Below, piece by piece: positions 16,284 through 24,853 of a stretch of DNA of 64,000 bases (its first letter is position 1; every line of letters starts with the position of its first letter). Location: the NCBI GenBank assembly GCA_963729195.1, contig CAVSNF010000024.1:620001-684000 (forward strand), given 5' to 3'. The notes below the pieces were generated by a model. The model was not told the origin of the DNA and did no database searches. It saw only the letters and a list, made by a program, of their open reading frames with translations. The translations under genes were made by a program, and so were the position numbers. Origin of the DNA: CAVPTL01 sp963729195. Its GTDB lineage: Bacteria > Actinomycetota > Thermoleophilia > Gaiellales > JAICJC01.

Positions 16284-17501
16284 ATGCCAACCGCACTCAT
16301 CATCTGTCCCGGGCAACGTGACCGGCTGAATCTGGCGGACGATCGGATTCTTTCGCGGTACGGGCTGCGCCTTGCCGGCGCTCCGGTCACCAGTCCAGGC
16401 TTCGACCCCGGCAGGTTTGCCGATGAGATCGTCAGCGAGGCGCCGCAGGTGCAGGGAATGCTCGGTTCCAGCGACGCCACCGGTCACCTGGCCACGGTAA
16501 TCGCCGACCGGCTGGCCCTCCCGGGAGCGTCTCCCAGCGCGTTTCTGCGCTGCCACGACAAGCTCACATGCCGCTTGATCCAAGCCGAGACGGTGCCTGA
16601 GGCCACGCCGCAGTTCGCTGCGATCGACCCGGACAATCCGCCTGCCAAGGCTCCGCTGCCCTACCCATTCTTCGTCAAGCCGGTCAGCGCGCACCTGTCA
16701 CAGCTGGCCTACACCGTGCGCAACGATCAGGAGTTCTCCGACGTTCTGGAGGAGGCCCGAGAGCGGCTGGAGGCGATCACCGCCTACGACTCGGCCCTCA
16801 CCGGCCGGTCGTTTCGACAGCTGATCGCAGAGCAGCTCCTGACCGGCACGCTCGTGACATTCGAGGGGTTCATGCACCGCGGAGTGATGACGCCGATCGG
16901 AATCACCGACGCCGTCATGCATCCCAACGGCATCAGCTTCCTGCGATTCGAGTATCCCACCGCCCTGCCGGCATCGGCGGTCGCTCGGATACACGACGTC
17001 GCCGGACGGCTGATGCCGGCGCTCGACTTCGACGACTCGGTCTTCAACATCGAGTTCTTCGTGAGGCCTGACGGCGACGTCCATATCGTCGAGGTCAACG
17101 GGCGCATGGCATCCCAGTTCGCACCGCTGGTGAAAGCGGTGCACGGTGTCTCGACCTACGAGCTGCAGCTGGCCTTGGTGACCGGTGGGGTGCCCGAGCT
17201 GCCGCCGGCCCGTACCGACCTGGTGGCGTCGAGCTTCGTGCTTCGCACCTACTCCGACGCGGTGGTGCGATCGGTTCCCGACCCGACCGAGGTCACCCGC
17301 CGGTTCGGCCACGCCCACGTCGAGATCCTGGTGCGTCCCGGGCATCGGCTGTCGGAGAACGACGACGACACCGCCAGCCACCGACTGGCGGTGGTGGCGC
17401 TGGCAGCCGCCGATCGCGACGCCGTGTGCCGGCGGTTCGACGAGGCAGCCGAGATGCTCCAGTTCGAGTTGGAGCCGGTGGTCGCCTCAGTCGGAAGCTG
17501 A
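16284..17501 (+). CDS. ATP-grasp domain protein
   Basis: A 405-residue protein with the ATP-grasp fold of carboxylases and amino-acid ligases. PYPFFVKPVSAHLSQLAYTV carries the ATP-binding lysine, and NIEFFVRPDGDVHIVEVNGR the two metal-binding residues (Glu and Asn). Such enzymes join a carboxylate to an amine through an acyl phosphate, often making dipeptides or modified amino acids. No partner genes indicate the substrate. Its 3' end overlaps the extended tail of the convergent dehydrogenase by about 15 bp. Confidence 0.8.
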   Translation: MPTALIICPGQRDRLNLADDRILSRYGLRLAGAPVTSPGFDPGRFADEIVSEAPQVQGMLGSSDATGHLATVIADRLALPGASPSAFLRCHDKLTCRLIQAETVPEATPQFAAIDPDNPPAKAPLPYPFFVKPVSAHLSQLAYTVRNDQEFSDVLEEARERLEAITAYDSALTGRSFRQLIAEQLLTGTLVTFEGFMHRGVMTPIGITDAVMHPNGISFLRFEYPTALPASAVARIHDVAGRLMPALDFDDSVFNIEFFVRPDGDVHIVEVNGRMASQFAPLVKAVHGVSTYELQLALVTGGVPELPPARTDLVASSFVLRTYSDAVVRSVPDPTEVTRRFGHAHVEILVRPGHRLSENDDDTASHRLAVVALAAADRDAVCRRFDEAAEMLQFELEPVVASVGS

Positions 17502-18369
17502 CGTCCCGCCGCGCTTGGCCGCCCGTGCCAGCGCGCTGACGTCCTCATCGCCGAAGCCTTCGGCCGATCAGCGCGTCCTCTTGGCCTGCGACCAGCTAGG
17601 AGATCTCGAGGTCGAGTCCGACCCGCCCGGCCTCATCCAGAGCGATGCCCAGATCCTTGCGGTGGAGGGCGAGCTTGAATCCCAGCGGATAGTCGTCTCG
17701 GATCATGTTGCCGGAGCGGTTGGTGAGCACCCACGATCCGGCGGCACCGCCGGAGAGGGCTTCCACCAGCTCGTCCAGCGGCAGCCCGGCGCTCTCGGCC
17801 AAGGCGATGCCTTCGGCCACGCCGGCGTACGTTCCCGCGATCATCACCTGGTTGACGGCCTTGCCCAGCTGCCCGGCTCCGGGCGGGCCGAGGTGTGTTA
17901 TCCGGCTGGAGAAGGCCTCGAGCAGCGGCGTCGCGCGCCGAACGTGGTCAGGATCGCCACCGGCGAACACCGTCAGCGTGCCTCGCTCGGCCCCTTCCGA
18001 TCCGCCGGAGACGGGTGCGTCCACCATGCCCACGCCCTGCTCGGCCAGCCGAGCCGCCAGCTGGGCGGTGACGGCGGGTGAGACAGTCGAGCAGTCGACC
18101 GCGATCGCGCCCTCCGGGATCGTCTCGGCGATACCGCCCGACCCGAACAGCACCTGCTCCAGATCGGGGGAGTCAGACACGCAGGTGAGCACCGCATCGG
18201 CGTCACGCGCCGCCGCAGCAGGTGACTCACACCGCGTGGCACCGAGCTCGGCCAGCGGCAGCTCGCGCTCGCGGGTGCGGTTGTGCACCCTCACCTGATG
18301 GCCGGCCTCGAGCAGGTGCCGAGCCATCGGCGCACCCATCGTCCCCAACCCGATTACCCCGATTTGCAT
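17487..18369 (-). CDS. 3-hydroxyisobutyrate dehydrogenase-like, C-terminus broken
   Basis: A beta-hydroxyacid dehydrogenase (GxGxMGxxM type: VIGLGTMGAPMARHL at the N-terminus, catalytic Lys in GAGQLGKAVNQVM). The frame from 18369 stops at a TAG at 17596-17598, yet the expected family tail continues beyond it: LVAGQEDALI, then, after removing one G of GGCC at 17562-17565, EGFGDEDVSALARAAKRGG to a stop at 17487. Two changes are needed: the TAG (CAG in an intact gene) and the extra base. Substrate within the HIBADH/tartronate-semialdehyde reductase family is undetermined. Confidence 0.8.
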
Positions 18370-18385
18370 GCCGCCATGCTACTTG

Positions 18386-18416
18386 GTGAATAGCGGTGCC
18401 TGGCACCGTTATTCAC
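18386..18416. repeat. 31-bp palindrome, copy 2
   Basis: Same element as at 12598 with one mismatch in the left arm (GTGAATAGCGGTGCC). It lies just upstream of the dehydrogenase start on the minus strand and 14 bp from copy 3. Confidence 0.85.
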
Positions 18417-18430
18417 CACCGACGCCTTGA

Positions 18431-18462
18431 GTGAATAATTGGTGCCTGGCACCAATTATTCA
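18431..18462. repeat. 31-bp palindrome, variant copy 3
   Basis: Arms TGAATAATTGGTGCC and its complement around a central T (18432-18462). The two arms changed together from AACGG to AATTG, keeping the pairing, which argues that the hairpin is what is maintained. The TGA stop of the PilZ gene (18460-18462) lies in its right arm. Confidence 0.85.
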
Positions 18463-19146
18463 GCGCGAGAGGTCGCGGCGCTCTTGTTCCATCACGTGGC
18501 GGAGGATGGTGGCGCGGGTGACGCGGTCGAGCTCGTCGAACTCCAGGGTGCAGGAGCGCACACCCAGCGAATCGGTGTCGACCTCGCGAGCCACGACCAC
18601 CGCGTCCAGCACCAGGCTCAGTTCGGAGACCTCCATCGCGACCCGTACCCGATCATTTCGCTCGATCTTCGTGCGAGTCACGATTCGCAGGTCGTCGGGC
18701 GAGAGCGCGAGCGCGCGACCGGTCGACTCGACGCCGTCCGCCGTCGAGATCGTGACCGCCTCCCACACGGTCATGCGAGCGTGGCGGTGACGGGCGACGT
18801 TCTCCTGCTCGTGCGCAAACACCGCCTGCACCAGGCGCCGCTCGCGATCGGGGTCGAGATCGCGAAACTTCAGGCCACACACGTACCGGCCGCCCTGAAG
18901 CGGCTCGATCCGAGAGACGACAGCGTCCAGCTTGAGCTGCTCGGGCGGATCTCCCACCTGCACGCTCAGGCGCATGCGCTGGTTCAGCTCGAGCAGGCTA
19001 TCGGCCACAACTGACATGCCCCCGGCCGAGAGATCGGCGGGACGAACGTTGAGCAGGCGCGGGCTACCGTCCGCATCGATCGTCAGGCACGAGATCAGGA
19101 CACGGGCGTGGACACGATGGAATTCTCTGCGGTCGCTGCCACTCAC
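18460..19146 (-). CDS. Tandem PilZ-domain protein, second domain degenerate
   Basis: About 228 residues. The first PilZ domain has both c-di-GMP motifs, RREFHR near the N-terminus and DLSAGGM. A second PilZ-like unit follows (VWEAVTISTADG to the end) without those motifs. Both halves end with a similar helix (RRLVQAVF and RATILRHVM). It probably senses c-di-GMP; the output is unknown. The GTG at 19146 is the best start before RREFHR but lacks a clear ribosome site. Downstream of another PilZ gene and pruA on the same strand. Confidence 0.75.
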   Translation of the reverse strand: MSGSDRREFHRVHARVLISCLTIDADGSPRLLNVRPADLSAGGMSVVADSLLELNQRMRLSVQVGDPPEQLKLDAVVSRIEPLQGGRYVCGLKFRDLDPDRERRLVQAVFAHEQENVARHRHARMTVWEAVTISTADGVESTGRALALSPDDLRIVTRTKIERNDRVRVAMEVSELSLVLDAVVVAREVDTDSLGVRSCTLEFDELDRVTRATILRHVMEQERRDLSR

Positions 19147-19186
19147 GTGCCCGGTGTATCGGCACGGGATCTCTCCGGCTAAAACG

Positions 19187-19765
19187 TCAACTGGGGAATT
19201 CGATCTTCGCGCGAACCACTTTTCGCCCGAATGCCGCCGGCTCGACCTCAACCGCGACCGCACGCACGTGCATCGGCAGGCCCTCGTCCAGGTTGACGGT
19301 GACGGTGAAATCGTCGCCCACAGCCACATCGAAGTCGCACGAGAACCGCAGGCCGGTCTCGGAGGTGTCCTCGACCGTCACCGGATACTCGTTTCGCGGC
19401 AGCACGTGTTTGGCTTCGATCACGCGCAGCTTGCCGAGCGCGTGCTGGGCAGTGCGCTCAGCCCGCTCGCCGGAGGCGACCGGCTCGATCGCGCGCAGCT
19501 CCAGCTCGACCCGAGCCAGCTCATCGCTGTGATAGTCGGCCGAGCCGAAACCGTAGGCGGCCTGCCAGATCTGGCTGCCGTGGGGAAATCGCAGCGTCAA
19601 CGTATCCATCGAGCCGACCTTCATGCGCGGGGCAAGCACCGTCATCGCCCCGCCCTCCACGCGTTCCACGGTGACCCGATAGCGCTCGCCGTCCTGGCTC
19701 TCGGCAAACACGTCGTCGCGCCCCACCAGGGCTTCCACGGCGGCGCGGGCCTCGTCCTCGCTCAC
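19187..19765 (-). CDS. PilZ-domain protein coupled to pruA
   Basis: A 192-residue protein with an N-terminal YcgR-N-like beta domain (VFAESQDGERYRVTVERVEG) and a C-terminal PilZ domain showing PRNEYPVTVEDTSETGLRFS, where D-T-S-E-T-G fits the D/N-x-S-x-x-G motif. The GTG at 19765 overlaps the stop of pruA, so translation is coupled to a proline/glutamate catabolic enzyme, an unusual partner for a c-di-GMP receptor. Confidence 0.7.
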   Translation of the reverse strand: MSEDEARAAVEALVGRDDVFAESQDGERYRVTVERVEGGAMTVLAPRMKVGSMDTLTLRFPHGSQIWQAAYGFGSADYHSDELARVELELRAIEPVASGERAERTAQHALGKLRVIEAKHVLPRNEYPVTVEDTSETGLRFSCDFDVAVGDDFTVTVNLDEGLPMHVRAVAVEVEPAAFGRKVVRAKIEFPS

Positions 19766-21394
19766 TCTGCCTCCATGAACGGATACCGGTAGTCGGTCGC
19801 AGGCACGAACGTCTCCTTGATCGTGCGCGGGCTGGTCCACCGGATCAGGTTCCACAGCGACCCGGCCTTGTCGTTGGTACCCGAGGCACGGGCACCTCCG
19901 AACGGCTGCTGGCCGACCACCGCACCGGTCGGCTTGTCGTTGATGTAGAAGTTGCCGGCGGCATTTCGAAGCGCGTCGGCCGCGTGCTCGACCGCGGCTC
20001 GGTCGGTGGCGAAGATGGCACCGGTGAGCGCATACGGCGACGTCGAGTCGCACAGAGCGAGCGTCTCGTCGACCCGCTGCTCGCCGTACTCGTACACCGT
20101 CACCACCGGACCGAACAGCTCTCGCTGCATCGTGTCGTAGGTCGGATCGGTCGTGGTGATCACCGTCGGGCGCACGAAATACCCGCTGCGAGTCGTCGAC
20201 CTCGCCGCCTACCAGCACGTCCGCATCCGCCGCTGCCCGAGCCGCCTCGATCGCCTGCTTGTGCGTCTCAAATGCGCTCGCATCGATCACGGCGCCCATG
20301 AAGTTGCGGAAGTCGCGCACGTCGCCGACCGCGATCTCGGCCACCTCGCGCTCGAGCCGAGCTCGGATCTCCGGCCACAGGTTGGATGGCGCGTACACCC
20401 GCGAGCAGGCCGAGCACTTCTGTCCCTGGTACTCGAAGCCACCACGAATGATCGCCGTGGCCACCGCGTCGGGATCGGCCGACGGGTGCGCGAAGATGAA
20501 GTCCTTGCCGCCGGTCTCACCCACGATTCGCGGGTAGCTGCGATACCGGTCGATGTTTTGGCCGATGGTGCGCCACATCCCGTGGAACACCGCCGTCGAC
20601 CCGGTGAAATGGATGCCGGCGAAATCGGGATGGGCCAGCACCGGGTCGCCGATGTCACGGCCCGAGCCGAGCACGAGGTTGACGACCCCCGGCGGCATCC
20701 CCGCCTGCTCCAGCAGCTTGACCAGGTAGTGAGCCGAAAGCACCGCCGACGACGCCGGCTTGAGCAGCACCGTGTTTCCCATCATGGCCGGGGCCGTGGG
20801 CAGGTTGCCGGCGATGGCGGTGAAGTTGAACGGCGCCACCGCGAACACGAATCCCTCCAACGGCCGGTACTCGACCTGATTCCACACTCCCGGCGATGAG
20901 ATCGGCTGCTCGCTCATCAGCCGCTCCATGTAGGCGACGTTGAAGCGCCAGAAGTCGGCCAGCTCGCAGGCGGCGTCGATCTCGGCCTGAAACACGGTCT
21001 TCGACTGCCCCAGCATGGTGGCGGCGTTGAGCGTGTCGCGCCACGGACCGGCCAGCAGATCAGCCGCCCGCAGGAACACGGCGGCCCGCTGCTCCCACCC
21101 GGCCGCAGCCCACTCTCGGCGGGCGTCCGCGGCTGCCGCAATCGCGCTCAGCACCTCGGCTTCTCCGCCCTGATGGTAGGTGGCAAGCACGTGCTGGTGG
21201 TCGTGGGGCATCACCACCGTGCCGGTCACGCCGGTGCGCACCTCCTGGCCGCCGATCACCAGCGGGATCTCGATGGGCGCGGCCGCCATCTCGTCCAGGC
21301 GCACCTTCAAACTGGTTCGCTCGGGGGAACCGGGGGCATAGGTCAGCACCGGTTCGTTGGTGGGTGCCGGCACCGTGAAAATTCCGCTGCGCAC
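19762..21394 (-). CDS. pruA: 1-pyrroline-5-carboxylate dehydrogenase, frameshifted as read
   Basis: Oxidises glutamate gamma-semialdehyde to glutamate in proline and arginine breakdown. The N-terminus SGIFTVPAPTNEPVLTYAPG is diagnostic. The catalytic Glu is in GETGGKDFIF and the Cys in GQKCSACSRVY. Reading changes frame at about 20183: the first part ends EVDDSQR, and YFVRPTVITTTDPTYDT continues in the next frame. The total of 1633 bases is one too many, and dropping one base of the CCC at 20182-20184 rejoins them. The intact product would be 543 residues, the family norm. Confidence 0.9.
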
Positions 21395-21621
21395 GCACCA
21401 AGCCTATCGCGTCGAGGGGCGCTGCGCAGTCCTGACCGGCAAATGGCCTCCCCGACCCATAACACGATGGGCTTGGAGTGACACTTCTTCTGATGATGAC
21501 ACCTCTTGTGATGACACTTCGGATCACAGCGCTTGTGATGACATGAATCCTTATGCTCACACCGCGGCGGCTTATGCCCACATGGCGGCGGATTCTCCCT
21601 GGGGTCGCCCGGACAGCACAT
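21343..21621 (-). CDS. Small Cys/His-rich protein, doubtful
   Basis: An open frame of 92 residues whose first 50 hold nine Cys and nine His in repeats such as CHHKRCDPKCHHKRCHHQ, as in metal-binding proteins. The DNA beneath is an imperfect repeat of TGATGACAC, so low-complexity DNA could also produce the pattern. The C-terminal 40 residues look like noncoding translation and overlap the pruA start. No ribosome site precedes the ATG at 21621. I do not recognise a family. Confidence 0.3.
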   Translation of the reverse strand: MCCPGDPRENPPPCGHKPPRCEHKDSCHHKRCDPKCHHKRCHHQKKCHSKPIVLWVGEAICRSGLRSAPRRDRLGACAAEFSRCRHPPTNRC

Positions 21622-21669
21622 GGTGCGACCCGGGTCACCACCGGGCTGAACCAGTGTGCGCGGTGTCAC

Positions 21670-21928
21670 CGGGCGGAGGGCCTTGAAAGCGTTCTTGACT
21701 CACCCGCGCCGTGACGTCACAGTGTCGACAGAGCCACGACCTCACAGCGCCAAACCGACCTGCGTTCGGCTGTGCCAGCAAACAACACTGATCCCTCCCG
21801 GCCGCGACCATAGCACAGCCATTAGCAAGCCGCCAGAAACCGTAACCATCTTTATATACACAACGTGAAGGTTAGGTAACTTGCGAAGCTGAGTTACCTA
21901 ACGAGCGGCGGCTGTCGCAAACGCTTCT
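21670..21928. other. Intergenic region with AT-rich patch and inverted repeat
   Basis: No gene is supported here. It contains an unusually AT-rich stretch for this genome at 21845-21865 (TTTATATACAC; on the minus strand TATATAAAG), which could be a promoter box for leftward transcription towards the Cys/His-rich frame. Next to it lies a perfect 11-bp inverted repeat (21871-21881 GTTAGGTAACT, 21892-21902), 27 bp beyond the MaoC stop, likely the end of the CBS-fabG-maoC transcript. Confidence 0.5.
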
Positions 21929-22325
21929 CTACATGCGGGGCAGAAGGACGGTCGCCCGCCCGTCGGCAACCAACGTCTCCCCCACCCATGCCGTTGTGGC
22001 AAAAACCGCTCGGCCGCGCTCGCTCACCTCGACCAGTTCGACTCGCACACGTACGGTGTCCCCAGGGCGAACGGGTGCCTTGAATGCAATCTCCTGGCCC
22101 AGATACACCGTTCCCGGGCCGGGCAGATCGTTGGCCAACACGGAGGAGATGAAGCCGGCGGTCAGCATGCCGTGGGCGATCCGGCCGCCGAACCGTGTGC
22201 CGGCCGCATAGTCGTCGTCGAAGTGGAGCGGGTTGCGATCGCCGCAGGCCTCGGCGAAGTGCTCCAAAACGGCATCGGTGACGGCAAACTCGCGCTCGCC
22301 GGATTCACCCAGCCGCGATGCTCAC
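21929..22325 (-). CDS. MaoC-like (R)-enoyl-CoA hydratase, start frameshifted as read
   Basis: A hot-dog fold hydratase with the MaoC/PhaJ signature ACGDRNPLHFDDDYAAGTRF and GGRIAHGMLTAGFIS. The long open part begins only at a TTG (22267), but conserved sequence (ESGEREFAVTDAVLEHF) extends upstream and no start codon lies in that frame before a stop. A GTG at 22325, overlapping the fabG stop, joins this frame if one base of CCC at 22308-22310 is removed (total 397 bases, one extra). With the fabG-type neighbour it suggests 3-hydroxyacyl-CoA chemistry such as polyhydroxyalkanoate or fatty-acid metabolism. Confidence 0.78.
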
Positions 22326-23069
22326 ATGAAGATCCCGCCGTTGATGTTGAGACAGCTGCCGGTGATGTAATCGCCGTCGCGCACCAGGTACACCGCCGCC
22401 TGCGCGACCTCGTCAGAGGTGCCGAACCGACCCAGCGGTATGCGCGCCCGCAGCTTCTCGCGCACGTCGTCGGAGACGCCGCGCAGCATGTCGGTTTCGG
22501 TGAACCCCGGGCAGATGCAGTTGACCGTGACCCCGTAGCGGGCCACCTCATAGGCGACCGTCTTTGTCCAGGCGATCAGCCCGCCCTTGGTGGCCGCATA
22601 GTTGGACTGCCCGTAGTTGCCGAGCTGGCCGACGAAGCTGGAAAGACTCACGATCCGGCCGAACCCGGCCTCACACATCGGATCGAGCACCGCCTTGGTG
22701 ACGCGATGGGTGCCGGTCAGGTTGGTCTCGATCACCTCGGTGAAGGCCTCGTCGGTCATCTTGCGGATGGTCACATCGCGATTGATCCCGGCGTTGTTCA
22801 CCAGGATGTCGATCCGGCCGAATACCTCCATCGCCCGCGTCGCCAGCGCCTCGCCGGTGCCCGGGTCGGCGATCGACCCCGCTACCACTTCGGCGCCACT
22901 GCCGCCCGCGCGCACGGTTTCGGCCAGCGCCTCGGCGGCTTCCACCGAGCGTGTTGCAGTTGATCACCAGGTTGCAGCCGGCCTCGGCCAGCCGCTGCAC
23001 AATCGCCTCACCGATGCCCCGAGCACCGCCGGTGACGATCGCGGTGCGCCCCTCCAAGTCCGCCGGCAT
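22322..23069 (-). CDS. FabG/PhaB-type 3-ketoacyl reductase, frameshifted as read
   Basis: A classical SDR: TGGARGIGEA near the N-terminus, NNAG, and the catalytic SNYAATKGG. It starts MPADLEGRTAIVTGG at 23069 and shifts frame near 22953 after LVINCN, continuing SVEAAEALAETV. The total of 748 bases has one extra. Resembles acetoacetyl-CoA or 3-oxoacyl-ACP reductases. It lies 13 bp behind the CBS gene and overlaps the MaoC gene, so the three form an operon. Confidence 0.85.
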
Positions 23070-23082
23070 TCGGAAGCTCCGG

Positions 23083-23490
23083 CTACGCGCCGGCCGGCGT
23101 CGCGTTGGGCAATAGCAGCAGATCGCGAATCGAGACGATCCCCACCAGCTTGCCGGACTCGATGATCGGCACATGGCGGAACCCGCCGTGGATCATCATC
23201 ATCGCCGCCTCGCCGTGAGTCGCGTCCGGACCGACGGTGATCGGGTCGCGGGTCATCCAGTCACCCACGGTACCGTCGATTTTGCCCGACCCCACCGCGC
23301 GCAGCACATCCCGCTCGGTCATGATCCCGATCAGCGCATCGCCGTCGGTCACCAGCACGGCACCCACCCTGCGCTTGGCCATCACGCTGGCGGCGTGGAT
23401 CAGGGTGTCGCTCTCGGCGGTGGTCAGCAGCTCTCGGCTCATGCACTGCTCAACGGTCTCGTGCCGATGCCGCTGGAATGGGACGTTCAT
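23083..23490 (-). CDS. Two-CBS-domain protein
   Basis: A 135-residue protein made of a CBS pair: VEQCMSRELLTTAESDTL to GIMTERDVLRAVG, then VGDWMTRDPITVGPDATH to GIVSIRDLL. CBS pairs bind adenosine nucleotides and sense energy state. It is first in an operon with the FabG-type reductase and MaoC-like hydratase, so it may tune that step, but this is inference. Confidence 0.85.
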   Translation of the reverse strand: MNVPFQRHRHETVEQCMSRELLTTAESDTLIHAASVMAKRRVGAVLVTDGDALIGIMTERDVLRAVGSGKIDGTVGDWMTRDPITVGPDATHGEAAMMMIHGGFRHVPIIESGKLVGIVSIRDLLLLPNATPAGA

Positions 23491-23627
23491 CTGTCGATCT
23501 TATCGGTCCGGCGGTTTTCCGCGACCGAGTGATTACCATTGTGTCCATGCCCGCACAGGCCTATCTCGGAAAACCGTGCGTCTGTCAACACCGGCTGGCA
23601 GTGTGTGATCAACGCTGCGTGGCCGAC

Positions 23628-24304
23628 ATGCTGGATACCACCTTCTATGTCGCCTGCCTGAAGCTGACCGACCGCCGCTGCCTGGTGGTGGGAGCCGGAT
23701 CAGTCGCCTTGGAGAAGGTCGAAGGCCTGCTCGCATGCGATGCCCGCGTGCACGTGATCGCGCCCGACGTGATCTCCGAGATCGAGCAGCTGGCCGCCTC
23801 CGGCGACATCGAGCTGACCAAGCGGCCGTTCCAGACCGGCGACCTCGAGGGCCACTTCCTGGCGATCGCGGCCACCTCGTCGACCGACGTGAACGTGGCG
23901 GTGTTCGAACAGGCCGAGGCCCGCTCGATGCTCTGCAACGTGGTGGATGTGCCGCCGCTGTGCAGTTTCATCCTGCCGGCGATCGTCCGCACCGGACCGA
24001 TCGCCATCGCGATCTCGACCGCGGGAGCCAGCCCGGCGCTGGCCAAGCGGATGAAGCGTGAGATCGCCGAGCTGTACGGTCCCTCCCACGCCGAGCTTGC
24101 CGGGCATCCTCAACGACGTGCGCGGGATGGGCGAAGTCACAGCTGCCCACCTACGACGATCGCAAGCGGTTCTTCGAGGGCATCGTCAACGGCACCCCCG
24201 ACCCGATCGTGCTGCTGCGCGACGGCGATCGCGCAGGGCTCGACGACCTCATCGCCCGCAGGCAGTCCGAGGCGCTGGCGGCGGTGGCGGCGCCGGCTAC
24301 TTGA
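23628..24304 (+). CDS. Precorrin-2 dehydrogenase/ferrochelatase, two shifts as read
   Basis: Siroheme synthase N-terminal type (Met8/CysG-A): NAD-binding LVVGAGSVALEKVEGLL, then AEARSMLCNVVDVPPLCSFILP and the SISTAG-like AIAISTAGASPALAKRMK. Two breaks follow, each repaired by removing one G: GGG at 24102-24104 and GGG at 24124-24126 restore AELAGILNDVRGWAKS then QLPTYDDRKRFFEGIVNG to a TGA at 24304. The total of 677 bases fits two extra. It would oxidise precorrin-2 and insert iron for sulfite/nitrite reductase cofactors. The ATG at 23628 starts the family's typical MLDTTFYVACLKL. Confidence 0.83.
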
Positions 24305-24515
24305 AGCGATAGGTGATGCGACCGCGGGTGAGGTCGTACGGGGAGAGCTCCACCTTCACCCGATCGCCGGGCAGAATCCGGATGTAGTAGCGCCGCATCT
24401 TGCCGGAGATGTGTCCGAGCACCGAATGGCCGTTGTCGAGCTGGACACGAAACATCGTGTTGGGCAGGGCTTCTGTGACCTCGCCCTCTACCTCAATAGT
24501 CTCTTCCTTGACCAC
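24297..24515 (-). CDS. infA: Translation initiation factor IF-1
   Basis: A complete 72-residue S1/OB-fold factor that blocks the ribosomal A site during initiation. EVTEALPNTMFRVQLDNGH and GKMRRYYIRILPGDRVKVEL are diagnostic. The start is GTG at 24515. Unusually it is not in a ribosomal-protein operon but 11 bp behind a cold-shock gene. Its end overlaps the convergent siroheme gene by 8 bp. Confidence 0.97.
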   Translation of the reverse strand: MVKEETIEVEGEVTEALPNTMFRVQLDNGHSVLGHISGKMRRYYIRILPGDRVKVELSPYDLTRGRITYRFK

Positions 24516-24526
24516 AGAGTCCTCGG

Positions 24527-24733
24527 CTAGCCGACCACGCTGACGTTGGTGGCTTCCATTCCCTTACGGCCTTCCTGGGCCTCGTACTCGACCTTCTGGC
24601 CCTCCTCGAGGTTGCGGAATCCTGCGCCCGCGATGTTCGAGAAGTGGATAAACAGATCGGCCCCACCGTCGTCGGGCTGAATGAAGCCAAAGCCCTTCGC
24701 CTGCGAGAACCACTTGACTGTGCCAGTTGCCAT
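24527..24733 (-). CDS. Cold-shock protein
   Basis: A 68-residue CspA-type OB fold with RNP1 KGFGFI and RNP2 LFIHFS. It binds single-stranded RNA/DNA as a chaperone. AGGAG lies about 6 bases before the ATG at 24733. With infA directly behind it, the pair would link cold-shock RNA unfolding to translation initiation; infA and csp genes are both cold-induced in other bacteria. Confidence 0.96.
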   Translation of the reverse strand: MATGTVKWFSQAKGFGFIQPDDGGADLFIHFSNIAGAGFRNLEEGQKVEYEAQEGRKGMEATNVSVVG

Positions 24734-24853
24734 GGAGCACTCCTGGTCGGGGATGAGAACGACGCAGGACCGCACCTCACGAACCTTGCACGTTCATGGC
24801 CCGCTCATCGGGTCACAGCCGGAAAGTGTAGCGAGCGTGCCGTGAGTTGCAAA

